Assembly: GCA_021234155.1 (NCBI GenBank)
Contig: JAJEKV010000006.1
Span: forward strand, 2,610,741-2,674,740
Source of the DNA: Isoetes taiwanensis
Taxonomy: Eukaryota; Streptophyta; Lycopodiopsida; Isoetales; Isoetaceae
DNA: 64,000 bases
Reading direction: 5' to 3'
Shown: piece by piece, positions 23,299 through 34,295 of the stretch
How positions within the stretch are numbered: the stretch's first letter is position 1
How the letters are laid out: every line of letters begins with the position of its first letter
Made by a program: the position numbers and the translations under genes
Notes under the pieces: generated by a model
The model's input: only the letters and a program-made list of their open reading frames with translations
Told to the model about the DNA's origin: nothing
Databases searched by the model: none

Positions 23299-23425
23299 GG
23301 GTGCAAATATCGTTACCCTGGTTTTGGTGATTCCGTCGCGGTGAATATTTTCCCGCGGAATCACAGACCCTCCGGGAACGGGATCCGTTCCGGAGGCCCC
23401 GTTATCCGTACCTGACAGCGTCAGG
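23299..23425 (+). repeat. MULE terminal inverted repeat, left
   Basis: GGGTGCAAATATCGTTACCC at the tip, followed by a GC-rich region with CCGGGAACGGGATCCGTTCC, itself a near palindrome. It pairs with 25345-25470. Confidence 0.9.
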
Positions 23426-23793
23426 TGTACCTTCTGATGGATCCCAACCATCCATCTCTAGGGTCCATCCTGGCCGTCTGTTTTATACCTTCCGGCAGAA
23501 TCACATTCGGAAAATACCACAGGACGGAATCACCGCCCTTTTATTCCACGGGACGGAATCACCATTCCAAATATCCTAGTAAAAATTCAAATTTTTTACT
23601 GTCATGATCTTCTTCTGAGAACTAGTGCCGGTTATGGCGGCTTGCTCCGGCGATAGATGGCGATTGAACAATCGCCCATCAATGGAGCTTTAATCCAGAT
23701 TAAATCTCTTTGTAGGAGGTCAGATTTGGCTCCTTTTTATTCTAACCCTTTTTTCTGCTGCTCGAATCTACCCTAGTTGCGCCAAGCTTTGCA

Positions 23794-24195
23794 ATGGCGG
23801 ATTCAGGCTCAGCAGGATCCGGCGAGGCGAAGAAGACCGGAAAGGTGAAGTGGTTCAACAGCACGAAAGGTTTTGGTTTCATAACTCCGGACGACGAAGG
23901 GGAAGATCTGTCTGTGCATCAAACATCGATTCATGCTGATGGGTTCCGGTCGCTGAAAGACGGCAAATCTGTGGAGTTCTTGGTAGATCAGGGCGAAGAT
24001 GGCAGGGCCAAGGCCATAGATGTGACGGGCCGAAAGGCGCCTTTGTTCAAGGGGCTCCAAGGCGTGATGCAGGAGGCAGAGGATCTCGCTATGCAGGAGG
24101 CAGAGTTTCTGTTGCAGGCTTTTGATTGCAGAGGTTTCTGGTGCAATGAGGTTTCTGTTTCTCTGTTTCCTCTGTTTTTCTCTTTTAGTTTTTAG
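23794..24195 (+). pseudogene. Captured cold-shock-domain protein gene (GRP2/CSP type), damaged
   Basis: The first 70 residues form one cold-shock domain, an OB-fold that binds RNA and single-stranded DNA. RNP1 is intact ([12 protein letters not shown]). RNP2, normally DLFVHQ, reads DLSVHQ, so a core aromatic residue is lost. The start [20 protein letters not shown] and end RAKAIDVTG are typical of plant cold-shock proteins. Plant members then have glycine-rich and CCHC parts. Here the frame drifts near 24065 into an unrelated tail ([14 protein letters not shown]), while the +1 frame still spells a Gly/Arg tail ([14 protein letters not shown]) and a zinc-knuckle-like trace. It lies wholly inside the MULE. 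It may be transcribed from captured promoter sequence, but function is doubtful. Confidence 0.82.
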
Positions 24196-25014
24196 CATAG
24201 TTATTTGGTTTTGACCATTGATCGCTCCTGGGCTTTCTCAACCTGGGCTTTCTCCAAGACTGATCCTTACTATTGCCTCTTTTCCTGTTGCTATGGAGTC
24301 GGTTCCTGTATGAATTTATTTTCATGAGAGTTTCATGAGAGTTTAAATATCATCTGGGCGCTTCAAATCCTTCATACCTGACACTGTGTATCTCGGATTC
24401 GGGGTATTCAAGCCCTGCCGCTGGGCAAATATCCTGCAAAAGAGCAAAGGAGAGATTATTGTTAATATGAGATACCAAGGCTCCACCTATTTGGAAGAAT
24501 AGCCCAAATTGCACGGTGCACCCGGAGTTTTTCAACTGAAAAAATCAAAACTACGTGAATCCGAGCCTCGCTGCATCGATCTCACTCATAACTGCCATTA
24601 ATCGACCGATTTTGCACTCTGGACTGGTTAAACTAGTCGAAATCCGTATGATCTGTTCAAATTAGAGCCTTTAATTCTTTCAAATTGGATCGTTTTTTCC
24701 TCTCAAATGCATCATTCTTGTTTTCTTTTGCAATTGGGTGACCTTTTGCAAGATTTAGTTCGGCCATGGCATTGCCAATATTGGCAAGGGGTTCAAATCC
24801 CCATCCATAAAAATTCTGGGCATTGCATAGAATAACAATGGACAGGTAGACAAAAAATGGAGGTAGACAAAAAATGGAGTAGCACAAGTATTTTCTTCCA
24901 ATTCAATCCACCCTGCTTGCTTTTGCAAGCAAATGTAGCAAGCAAATGTAAGTTATACTTTGAGAATCTGCCGCTCATCTGCAGAAATTGAGAATGGCAA
25001 ACATTGGGCTTCTC

Positions 25015-25330
25015 CAGGTGATTCCTTCCCGAAGAATAGTACGCGGTGATTCTACGGGGGAGAATATTATCGCAGTGATTCCACGGGGGAGAATATTTAC
25101 GCGGTGATTCCACGGGGGAGAATATTATCGTACGCGGTGATTCCACGGGGGAGAATATTACGGTATGCGGTGATTCCACCCCGCAGGATCAATTCCATGT
25201 GATTCCACCCCGCAGAAGTGGAACGGGGTGATTCCGTCTGGCGGAATTACAAATTGGTGATTCTGCCCGGCAGAATTACAAGTTGGTGATTCCGTCCGGC
25301 GGTATTCTACCGTTGTGATTCCGCGGGGAA
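25015..25330. repeat. MULE subterminal repeat array
   Basis: Tandem 25-32-bp units built on GTGATTCCACGGGGGAGAATAT (four good copies, 25040-25165), then looser units with GTGATTCC plus a short palindromic box (CCCGCAG, GTCTGGCGGAAT, CCCGGCAGAAT). Inverted counterparts lie in the left end at 23490-23570. Subterminal repeats of this kind are usual transposase-binding sites. Confidence 0.8.
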
Positions 25331-25512
25331 GTATAAAATGGACGGCCGTACTGTCAGGTATGGATAACGGGGCCTCCGGAACGGATCCCGTTCCCGGAGG
25401 GTCTGTGATTCCGCGGGAAAGTATTCACCGCGATGGAATCACCAAAACCAGGGTAAGGATATTTTCACCCGGTTTCTGAAGGTCTGGTCTGCTATTCCGA
25501 TGTTACCATGAG

Positions 25513-25992
25513 TTAAGAACCTGAGTGGCTGAGGTTAAGAACCTCACTTGGAAAGTAATCCCCACGATTACTTTTGGACCTGTGCCTGACCTCATCCAGG
25601 TCCGTCCGTCCATGGGAAAGCACCCTTAAGACATTTAATACGAGGAAAGCAGTGTTTGTGCTAGGGAACCCACCAGTCAGGCGGGCGTCGCTGCGAGCCC
25701 CGAGCGGCGGAGCCGCCTGCCGGTTTCCCGCCGAAAACCTGTGACAGCCGGTGGGTTCCTCACGTGGCCCACCTTTAGGTGGAAATTTCGTAGACATGCA
25801 GCAGAGCAGGGGAAGAATAGCGGCGAAGATAACTCCGGCGATCGCCATAGCCAGACCACCGATTTGCCTTGTCTTAAGCCGTTGTCTGTCGTAGTTGAAG
25901 ACTGTGACCCGCCATAGCCAGTCTTGCCTGTGGATATTTGGTAATAGAAGAGGCATGCGAAGAGGAGCACGGGTGATGCATTCTGTCATCAC
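25513..25992 (-). CDS. Hypothetical ORF with one hydrophobic segment
   Basis: A 159-codon frame in a locally GC-rich stretch. Residues near 50-70 (GGLAMAIAGVIFAAILPLLC) would make a transmembrane helix. A GT donor-like site follows CCACCTAAAG, so part may be an exon. I recognise no family and no neighbour supports it. It could be chance in GC-rich DNA. Confidence 0.2.
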   Translation of the reverse strand: MMTECITRAPLRMPLLLPNIHRQDWLWRVTVFNYDRQRLKTRQIGGLAMAIAGVIFAAILPLLCCMSTKFPPKGGPREEPTGCHRFSAGNRQAAPPLGARSDARLTGGFPSTNTAFLVLNVLRVLSHGRTDLDEVRHRSKSNRGDYFPSEVLNLSHSGS

Positions 25993-26001
25993 CCTTTCTG
26001 T

Positions 26002-26180
26002 CGTATTTGCTCGTGTTCCATATCAGAGTTCCTTGGCGTATTTGCTCGTGTTTCATATCAAAGTTCTTGGCGTATTTGCTCGTGTTTCATATCAGAGTTT
26101 CTGCCGTATTTGCTCGTGTTTCATATCAGAGTTTCATATCATGCTCTTATTGCTCGTGTTTCATATCAAAGTTTCTTGAC
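26002..26180. repeat. 34-35-bp minisatellite
   Basis: Four to five units of CGTATTTGCTCGTGTTTCAT plus ATCAGAGTTTCTTGG, with periods of 35, 34 and 34 bp, then a longer degenerate unit. Confidence 0.85.
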
Positions 26181-27480
26181 AAAGCCTTCTGGAAGTTTCT
26201 CGGTGGAGCTGAAGCGGTGCCGCCTGAGCTTCCAGAAAACTAGATACCTGAAAAAAAATACACCATAACCCACAGAAATTTCCACCTAGCGATGGGTTAC
26301 GTGTTGTGTGTGCATCTATATGCTAGTTGTGTGGGCAAACTTTTTAGATCTCGTCAAAAAAAAATCTTAGGGCCATGTTTAGAGACGTAAAGGAATGTTG
26401 GCTCGCGTTTTGCTCCCTTGTCCAATCCCCTTATGACACATGGCAGATATTCTAACCGGGGAATTACACTAAACATTTTTTCTAGTGGAAGTCATTGTTT
26501 TCTTTTTACAACCTTATCCTCTGAAAGTATAGTAAAGGTCTTAGAATTGGCTAGTAAAAGTTTGCGAATGAACAGTAAAATTTGTAGAATGGTTAGTAAA
26601 AGAAGTAGAAAGGTTAGTAAAAATGCAAGAACCACACAGTAAAAACACAATTCAGAAAATTAGTTAAAGCTTCCCATAGTTCCATTCATATAGTTCTCGG
26701 TTACATTGACAAAGTAAAAGCTTGCCCTAAATAAAAGTGCAAATACTTTATAAAAACAGAACAAAGCTCGATTTGACGCCATTACAACCTTCAAAGTTAC
26801 TGAAGAAGCCTAAAAAACCTGAAAAAGACAGATAAACAAGTTAGATCTATAATATTTTATAGAAATAGAGATAATTGGACGACTTAGCTTACCTTACCTT
26901 AAAATATACAACAAGTCCACCTTTAGAACTTCAAAAACCAAGGTAGAATCCTCAAAAAATACAATAATACAGCTTATTATTCATAAAAGCCATCAAAACA
27001 GAGCCTAAAGCGACTCATAATCTTCTGCATGTTACTCCCAGATGCATCATCGGCCATTATCTGCAAGAAATCAAAATAAAAATTAAAGCACACTAACAAA
27101 ATCAAGCTAAAAGCAAGAAAACAATTTAGAACACTGAGAATCAAGAACATTGTTGTCAAGAACACTGTGAATCAAGCCGTCAGTCACCACAACACCACAA
27201 ATCAAGTAAAAAAGAAGCCCCTACTCCAAAACTTCAGAAAATGAAGAAAAATTAAGGTGTTGCTACCAAGAACCAAGGCACTGCAAGAAAAAAGTGATCC
27301 TGAACGGCATGCAACAGCATGCAGAGCCTAAAAGCTCAGGAAATATGTGAGCGTCGCAGCGATCGCCATATCCGGAAGCTCGCAAAAAGAAAGGAACGAA
27401 AAAATGAATTGCAAAAACTTCGTAAAGGCGAATGACGTGTCGGCTGACATGGCAGAACACGAGGCAACATCCCTTTACGT
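26181..27480. other. No gene recognised
   Basis: AT-rich sequence with short ORFs only. Around 26530-26640 the trimer context AGTAAAA recurs (TTAGTAAAAG, TAGTAAAAAT), without a clear unit. Confidence 0.4.
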
Positions 27481-27486
27481 TAGGGC

Positions 27487-27583
27487 AAAGGCTCCTTACA
27501 TGACTTTTCGTGTTGTCAAGTGGGCCTCTGTGATAACGCGCGCGACCCACTTTCCAACACGGAAAGTCGTGTAAGGAGCCTTT
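27487..27583. ncRNA. Strong foldback, miRNA-precursor-like or MITE-derived
   Basis: Arms 27487-27526 and 27544-27583 are inverted copies matching at 35 of 40 positions, with a 17-nt loop. Two of the five differences become G:U pairs in a plus-strand transcript. Geometry fits a plant MIRNA stem, but a small inverted-repeat transposon remnant would look the same. No flanking TSD is obvious. Expression is unknown. Confidence 0.4.
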
Positions 27584-28690
27584 CCCTTATCCGGAACTTT
27601 TCATTGTCTTTATAGAAAACCATAAGAAAACTTGCTAGAACAATTCCTACAATAAACTAACAACCGAAAAAATTGCAATTTCAACCGGTTGGTTTATAGT
27701 GTTCCCCGAACTTTGCCCAACACTGCTAGTTAGTCTCCAAGTGGGGACAGTATGTTGGAGCTACATGCAAGTACTTTCCAAAGCATTGTTTATAATGTTG
27801 CAATATAATAATGTTGCCTATTGGATGTTAAAAAATGCTCTTCTTCTTGGTTACAATTTGATGTATGGGTATGTTGGAAGGGCGTGATATGATTTGCCAT
27901 TTCATGAAACGGTATGTTTATAAATATTATTATAACATATATAAAGCAAATGCCATTTCTGTTTGAACCTAATATTTTTTCGCCAGGAAAATATGTGAGC
28001 ATGCCACCTGTCCTTGAAAAAAAAAGCATAAATGAAAATTAAATAAATAATGGCGACATGTTTTCTTGCTTCCGAAGCAATCCCCTGCTCTACTCTATGC
28101 ATTTGCCGGAGACTTTGTAGCGGCAATGGCAAATCCGTCTCGGTTATGCCATTTAAGCAGCCAGTTTCAGGCTCCGTCTTCCATTTCTTCCTTCTTCAGG
28201 ACCTTATGTGAAGCGGCCAGTTTCAGACTGCAATCCAGGGCCTAGCTCCAACAAACAAATCATCTTTGCTGGATTTAGAAGCTCAAGACGAACACCCACA
28301 GTTTTTTTCAAGCGGTGCATTTCGCAGCAGAGCATGAGTCAGAGGAGTGGGCACCTTCTCATAATATCCTGGAGTCCATCCTCTGTTGAAGTGCGCTTTT
28401 GCAGGTAATCAGACATCCAGGTGCAAGTTTTAGGGTCAGGTGTCGAACCCTATCATTTTAATTTCTTTTCATGTTTTTTCTCTCAAAACGTCTGCTTCTC
28501 CAAATGGTCTGCTCTTAAAATCATCAACTCAGAACCGTCTGCTCTTAGGATCCTCTGCTAACAATGTTAAGAAGTTTATATGAAGTGAATTTGTTGTTGC
28601 ATTGGATGTGTCAGCTCTTCAGAATGAGCACATATGAAGCTAAAATACTACATTTTGGTAAGGTGCCATGCCCCTTTTATTCCCAAATCT
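27584..28690. other. No gene recognised
   Basis: A plus-strand frame at 28208-28408 has no recognised domain. Two copies of a short block (AGCAGCCAGTTTCAGGCTCC and AGCGGCCAGTTTCAGACTGC) lie about 58 bp apart near 28155 and 28213. Confidence 0.4.
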
Positions 28691-28699
28691 GATCATATT

Positions 28700-29665
28700 T
28701 CTACTCTTCTACTTGACTGTAAAATTGTGGCAGCAAAGACAATCCCTGATTTGGCGATGTTTTTGACACATTTATGCTAGGAATTCGAAGAATGGATGCC
28801 TAGCATCAATTGTAGACCTTCCAGCGACCTTTCTGAGTGACCTTTCTGACAGATGTTCTTGCGCAGAAAACAAAGCTTTGTTTTGGAAGTTATGGCCTTG
28901 TTTCTAGATGACTATAAAATTGTGGCAGCAAACATATTACTTGACGGGACTTACTTTTGGGACTTGATGGATGATAATATGAACATGTAAACTAGAATAT
29001 ATTTCAACTTATATCCACTTATGATTTGCACGGCACTAAATGCCAGATGGCCTACCTTAATAGCAGCTCCATAGATGCTTCGCTTTTGGACCTGCATGCC
29101 CTCCACAGAAGTTTCTCATTGTGCTTCTATATGCCATGTTTTGGCCCATTTATGCTAAGCATTTGGAAAATATTCACCTAGCATCATTTCTGGACCTTCC
29201 AATGATCTTTCCGATACCTGTTCTTGCATAGAGAATAGAACTTTCCTTTAGGAGGTATGGCAATATTTCTACCCGTGCGGCAACAAAGATGATGTCTGAT
29301 TTGGCACTGTTTTGGCCCATTTATGCTAGGAATTTGGGAAATGGACGCCTAGCATCAATTATAGAACTTCCAATGATCTTTCCAATGGACGTTCTTGCAC
29401 AAAAGACAGAGGTTAGTTCTAAGAGTTACGGCAATATTTCTACTCGCCTGTAAAACTGTGGCAGCAAGGACATTCCATGATTTAGCAATGTTTTTGCACT
29501 GGAATTAAGAGAATGGACGCCTAGCATCAATTGTAGATCTTCCAGCGACCTTTTCAACGGATGTTCTTGCCCAAGAAACAAAGCTTTGTTTTAGGAGTTA
29601 TGGCCATGTTTCTAGATGACTATAAAATTGTGGCAGCAAGCATATTACTTGATGGGGTGAAAACC
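28700..29665. repeat. Diverged 170-197-bp tandem repeat, about five units
   Basis: The block GTGGCAGCAA recurs near 28728, 28925, 29277 (GCGGCAACAA), 29460 and 29630. Each is followed by TTTGGC/TTAGCAATG, TTTATGCTAGGAAT, GGACGCCTAGCATCAATT and TTCCAGCGACCTTT in the same order. No protein frame persists across units. Confidence 0.85.
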
Positions 29666-30784
29666 AAGTGTTGGATGGTCTATGAAAAAATTGGAACTTA
29701 TATCACTTTTAGTGCAGTAAAGCAAGAACTCCAAGACAAAAGCTTTAATTCAAGCTCAAGTCTTCCGCAGAGTCAATATATGCACATAGATAATTGGTCA
29801 ATAACTACTTCATCCAACTCAAGTCCAGGTCAAATAGATGAAAATGGCTTACATTTTACAGTCACATGAACCTTTGCTACATCCAGATTTCATCCATTCA
29901 CCCAGATTTCATCCATTCGCGCTAATTCAGCATTAAGGACAATTGCCCATTAACGCCAAGCAAACCCACAAGCTTCTCCTGGGCCATGAAAAATTTTCTG
30001 AATTTGTGCTCACTTATGGTTCCAAATTAGATAGACACGGCATGCACTAAGAACCTTATTGTAATCCACACGAGGATAATTTTAGAACTTTTCTCACCAT
30101 GAGATGTAAAGAAACATTAGCAGCAAATCATCTAGCCACTAGCAGAATAATATTGCAGATAAAACTTCTCTATCATCCTTTAGTTGTGGTATGAAGTGAT
30201 TATTTATGTGGAAAAATTGTAATAAGGGAAGCAGAAGCTTGCATAGGGTTGTGTGTGCTTACAAAATGTTAATAATGATAAGTAGTCTTGCAAAATGACT
30301 GTGTTGCAAAGAGGAAAAAAAAGGTCAAAATGGTGCTGGAGGTAGCTTGAGAAATGGAATTATAATGCATCAGGATGGGCAGACAAATGGAGCCAGATTG
30401 ATCCAGAAACTTGCCTAGCAGCTGGTCATGTTCATGTTTGGCATGTAAGATACATTAAGCCCTATAATCCAGTTAACACTGTTTAACCTGACTTTATGCC
30501 GAATATGGAATGTTCTAGAATAATCTTCTTTACAGAACATAGCATTTGACACAATGATGAGGTTACCCAAGCATGATGTTTTAATCGCTAGGTTTCTTTA
30601 TTTACTTGCTTAATGGATTTGGCCTGTTACTTTGAGCCCAAAATGATTGTTGATTTCGATATTTAAATAGCATAAATTCTCCGTAACATCAATGAATTTC
30701 CATCGAGCATTTACTTAATATAGTGTATTCTCCTTCTACAACCTGCATGAACTATTGTAACATTGTACGCACATACTGGCTGAC
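29666..30784. other. No gene recognised
   Basis: Low-coding-potential sequence. The 29561-29869 open frame begins in the tandem repeat and has no domain resemblance. Confidence 0.4.
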
Positions 30785-30886
30785 TACTTTGTGCAATTGC
30801 TCTTATGTGTGTTACCTGTACTTTGTGCAATTGCTCTTATGTGTGTTACCTGTACTTTGTGCAATTGCTCTTATGTGTGTTACATG
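30785..30886. repeat. 34-bp minisatellite, 3 units
   Basis: TACTTTGTGCAATTGCTCTT plus ATGTGTGTTACCTG repeated three times, almost perfectly. Confidence 0.95.
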
Positions 30887-31742
30887 CCAGGGTCATGATG
30901 GTGCTGGGAATGTTTGGAAAGAATTCCGGAATCATGTATAAACGTTGTCTGAAGTGGCCCACTTAAAATAATATTCCAAGTGGCCTTTAGACATAGAACA
31001 ACTAAGTTAAATAGATTTCAATGTTGAGTCATGCGTTAAGCAATGCCATTTGAAGTTATTGGATGTGCCTAGAAAATGGAAGTGGCTATAAATTAATGTA
31101 TTGTTAGCATTACTAGGTCCAATTCTTAACTGTTAAAATGGCATTTTCCCTTGGTTAATGCGGTTTTATTTAAATGTTTGCTTTTAAACACACTTCTAAC
31201 TAATGCGAGCAAATTGAATCACAAAATTTGAACCTCATTTTGAGAGCCTTGAAATAACATTATTATTTCGTTACAAAAAATGTTTTGCATTAAATCAAAA
31301 GAATCTAAGTTCCGAACATACAAAAATTGAACTGTGTTTGAGCATGGGGAATTCTAACCTCTGTAGTTTAAGGAGCCCTATAAATATCGCCTCCATGGTC
31401 ATGAACACAAAGTAACAAAATGCAGGTTCAAATTCTGCATGTTCTAGCATGTGTAGACGAGTTGGGGAAGAGAAACGTTCGCGGCGGCCTTGGCCGCCGC
31501 GATAAGTTTCTTGTAAATATAAGATTTAGATGGTTGACATGGTGTATTGTATAAAAAGACGTAGGAAAATAGTTCTTTAAGGAATCTTACTATTTCCCTT
31601 TCTTAGTTTTTTTGCCTTAGATAGATTTCGTAGATCTAAGCCTGGAATAGCAGTTGTTGCAAGCTGCATCGCTTAGTTATGGTGAAGACATGAGATAGTT
31701 TGATGTTGTAGCGGGTAATTCTTTTGTTCTTATCTTCATCTA
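30887..31742. other. No gene; GC palindrome and LTR-like leader
   Basis: Contains the perfect 11-bp inverted repeat at 31479-31502 (TCGCGGCGGCC, TT, GGCCGCCGCGA) in otherwise AT-rich DNA. A TATAAAAAG box (about 31551) and pyrimidine-rich sequence follow up to the edge of a gypsy fragment. This may be a remnant LTR, but no partner copy is seen. Confidence 0.35.
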
Positions 31743-33298
31743 CGATAGCCCGATCTCAAATCGATTTCGAAGAAGACCCTTGCTCCCTGGAGCTGATCCA
31801 TTAAGTCATCGGCCCTTGGCAATGCATATTTGTTATTTATTATTTGCTCATTACGTTGTCGATAATCAATGCACATTCTTTCTTAAACTTTTGTCTTTCT
31901 TCTTCACAAAGATAATACGAGCTCCAAAGGGCGATACGCTCGGTCGAATGAATCCAAGCTCTCTTGCAATTGCTTCTTTAGTTCTGCTAGCTCTAAGGTG
32001 CTCGTCCTATAGGGAGCCTTGCTAGCCAGCTTAGCATCTGGTGTAAGAGTGATCTCACGCTCCATGCCTCTATAGGGTGGTAGCTCATGGATTTCATCTG
32101 AATAGAGGTCATGAAACTTCTTAATTAGCTTAGCAACTGCCCTAGGTAATTGCTTTAATCTTATCTCTTGCTCCTTATGCTTACGATCTGGCTCAACAGC
32201 CTCTAGCCTAAGGATGTATTCAACCTCATCCTTCAAGATGCATTTATGCAACTGCTTCAAAGACATACACTGCATTACAGAGGGGATTCCCTTACCTTTG
32301 ACCACAAAATGATTGCCATTGAGCGTCATGATGGAGTTCTCATGCTTATCGCAGTCTACCATTGCCTTTGCCAACTTTAGGAACTCCATCCCAACTATGA
32401 GGTCATATTTGCTAATATCCATGGCTGCCTCCAGGCTCAATTTGGTTATGCTTAGGCCTATGTCGAAATTGACTCTTCTTCCTTTGATGTGGCAAATTGC
32501 CCCACTTTCCAAGCTAACTAGCCTTGGCTTCAACTTTAGGGTCTTAGACTTCAACAATGCTACCAATCTGGGTGAAGCGAAGTTGTGGGAGCTGCCTGTG
32601 TCTATAAGGACTACATACGGTTTATCATCTACGATTTCCTCTGGTGTTATGACTGTTGCCTGACTTTCCACACTATTTGTTTCAATTGCAGCATAAATTT
32701 TACACTCACCTTCAATAAAGTCCCTGGCCTCCTCTTCCTTGTCCTCGCTGTCTAGCTCCGTCGGTGATTCCCATCCTTCGAGTTCTGCCAAAGCTGCTTG
32801 CATGACGAATGGGCAGTCGTGAGTGCGATATCACAGCTGGAAGCAGCTGAAGCATAACTTCTTCCTGATGCATTCCTTTCTCTTTTCCTTAAGTATATTA
32901 TCCAAGAAACATTGAACTGATCTTCATGCTGAGGACTCTAATGTTTGTTGCTCCTTAAATGAGGCTTTCCTATCCCTTTTTCCTTGTGATTATTGCGCTG
33001 CTGGTGCGGTAGTCAGCTGCCTTGGGATGTAAGACCCTGTTGCCTTTCCTTTGTTGTAGAAGGACTATTTCTGTGCTGGTGTTTGGGGCGCTTCCTCTAA
33101 GATCAATGCTTTGTCCTCTACTTCCTCTACTGTCCTCGGATTAATGGATCGGACAAGCCTTTTGATATTGTTATTTAGGCCTTCAATGTACCCATCTACC
33201 GCTTGCTTTTTTGTTACCCTTGGCACATCCAGTCGTAACCTTGTGAATTCTTCCATGTAGTTGGCCACCGACAGGTTCCCTTTATCAAAGCGGTAGAA
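31743..33298 (-). pseudogene. Ty3/gypsy gag-pol fragment 1
   Basis: Minus-strand order is gag end, zinc knuckle, protease, RT. Gag end (33268 down): YMEEFTRLRLDVP and YIEGLNNNIKRLVRSI. The knuckle near 32840 reads CFSCFQL, stop, YRTHDC, so a stop replaces Gly and Tyr replaces the zinc-ligand His. The retropepsin is intact (VVLIDTGSSHNFASPRLV). The RT opens with YRTSTLELAELKKQLQE. After a frameshift near 31880, the usual [27 protein letters not shown] and [11 protein letters not shown] blocks run to about 31745, where the copy ends. Integrase and LTRs are missing. It belongs to the same family as fragment 2. Confidence 0.88.
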
Positions 33299-34295
33299 CT
33301 GTTATATTTGCAGTTTGTATGGGCATCTAATGCAGTTGAAAATACAAGTGAAGTTTGTCCAACGCAATACAAAGCATGCTCGAAAGGAGGCTCTAACCAC
33401 ACAGAATGCCAATACTAATACCCATGGAGGGAAGGGCAGATAAGGTGAGAAAAGTAAGAATTTGACCGAAGAAAGCAAGATCAACAAATCCAAAGGGCAA
33501 TATTGGGGATGCAACCTGATACAATTCATGTATATTTGGGAAGTTGTAGCAACACAAAATCATAGAACCGTAATGAAATAATAGAACACCGGTCTAAAGA
33601 AACTTTATTCATGCACAATTGATATGGCAGCACCATTAACCACCCAACCGGATCCATTGGGTTATGGCAAAACACAAGTGCTATGGCAAATACAAAGCTC
33701 TGGCATCTGGCTTATTGGCCTTCCAGACTAATCTAGCTACTCCAAGTAGCCACACATCATAGAAACAATTGCAGATCTGTGATGTCACTATGGCAGTGAT
33801 CTGTGACTCCTTGTCACGTTTTTGGTTATTACTCTTTCATACAGATGAACTACGGAATGTGCCACACCGATTCATAAACTAGACTCTGAGCCGGTTCCAA
33901 CGAGCTAAAAGTCGCTTCAATCGAAGCTCTGGCTGCGGAGATATGTCCAACTGAAGTTTTGGTTCTATTTATAGATCTCTCTGCGACTTTAGCCTGCAGC
34001 CAGTTGCCTTTTTCCTCAAAATATCTCTTTGCCTTTAATTAGATTATATGACTTACCATATCGGACATTATCTATGATTTTTTTCTCAACCAATAATCAT
34101 CCCAATGATAGTGCCTCGACCCCTTCCATAAATATCAATGGTTCTTCACATCCAAATGCTATGTTATCCTATGCCCCTTTATATTATTAGGTGACTTTAG
34201 GAATAACATTTACATAGTATTTACCATATTTCCAATAACCCATTCGCCGTGGACCACTCCCCCGTGCTTGCTTCATATCACAACCGAAGTAAGTA
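33299..34295. other. No gene recognised between two gypsy fragments
   Basis: Sequence abruptly leaves the gypsy gag at about 33300. I could not match the intervening kilobase to an LTR or ORF family. Confidence 0.4.

Larger units (their letters stand above)
23299..25470. mobile_element. Pack-MULE-like element carrying a cold-shock gene, 2172 bp
   Basis: Ends GGGTGCAAATAT and ATATTTTCACCC are inverted repeats, bounded by a perfect 9-bp TSD. The terminal inverted repeats stay nearly identical for about 125 bp (23299-23425 against 25345-25470) and remain related further inward through subterminal repeats with GGAATCAC. No transposase is present. The interior carries a cellular cold-shock-domain gene fragment with its own ATG and upstream region. 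That combination defines a Pack-MULE, a non-autonomous Mutator-like element that has captured host sequence. Confidence 0.9.

Noticed and set aside
23064-23306. 80-codon minus-strand ORF upstream of the ataxin-2 gene (ends in an Ala-rich tail)
   Set aside because: It begins inside the MULE end and crosses the TATA box, so it is not a single transcript-based gene.
24775-24805. tRNA T-arm-like sequence GGGGTTCAAATCCCC
   Set aside because: No matching D-arm, anticodon arm or acceptor stem at the required distances.
25895-26243. Repeated VFARVSYQSF-type ORFs
   Set aside because: Frames through a 34-bp minisatellite. The period is not a multiple of three, so the repeats alternate frames.
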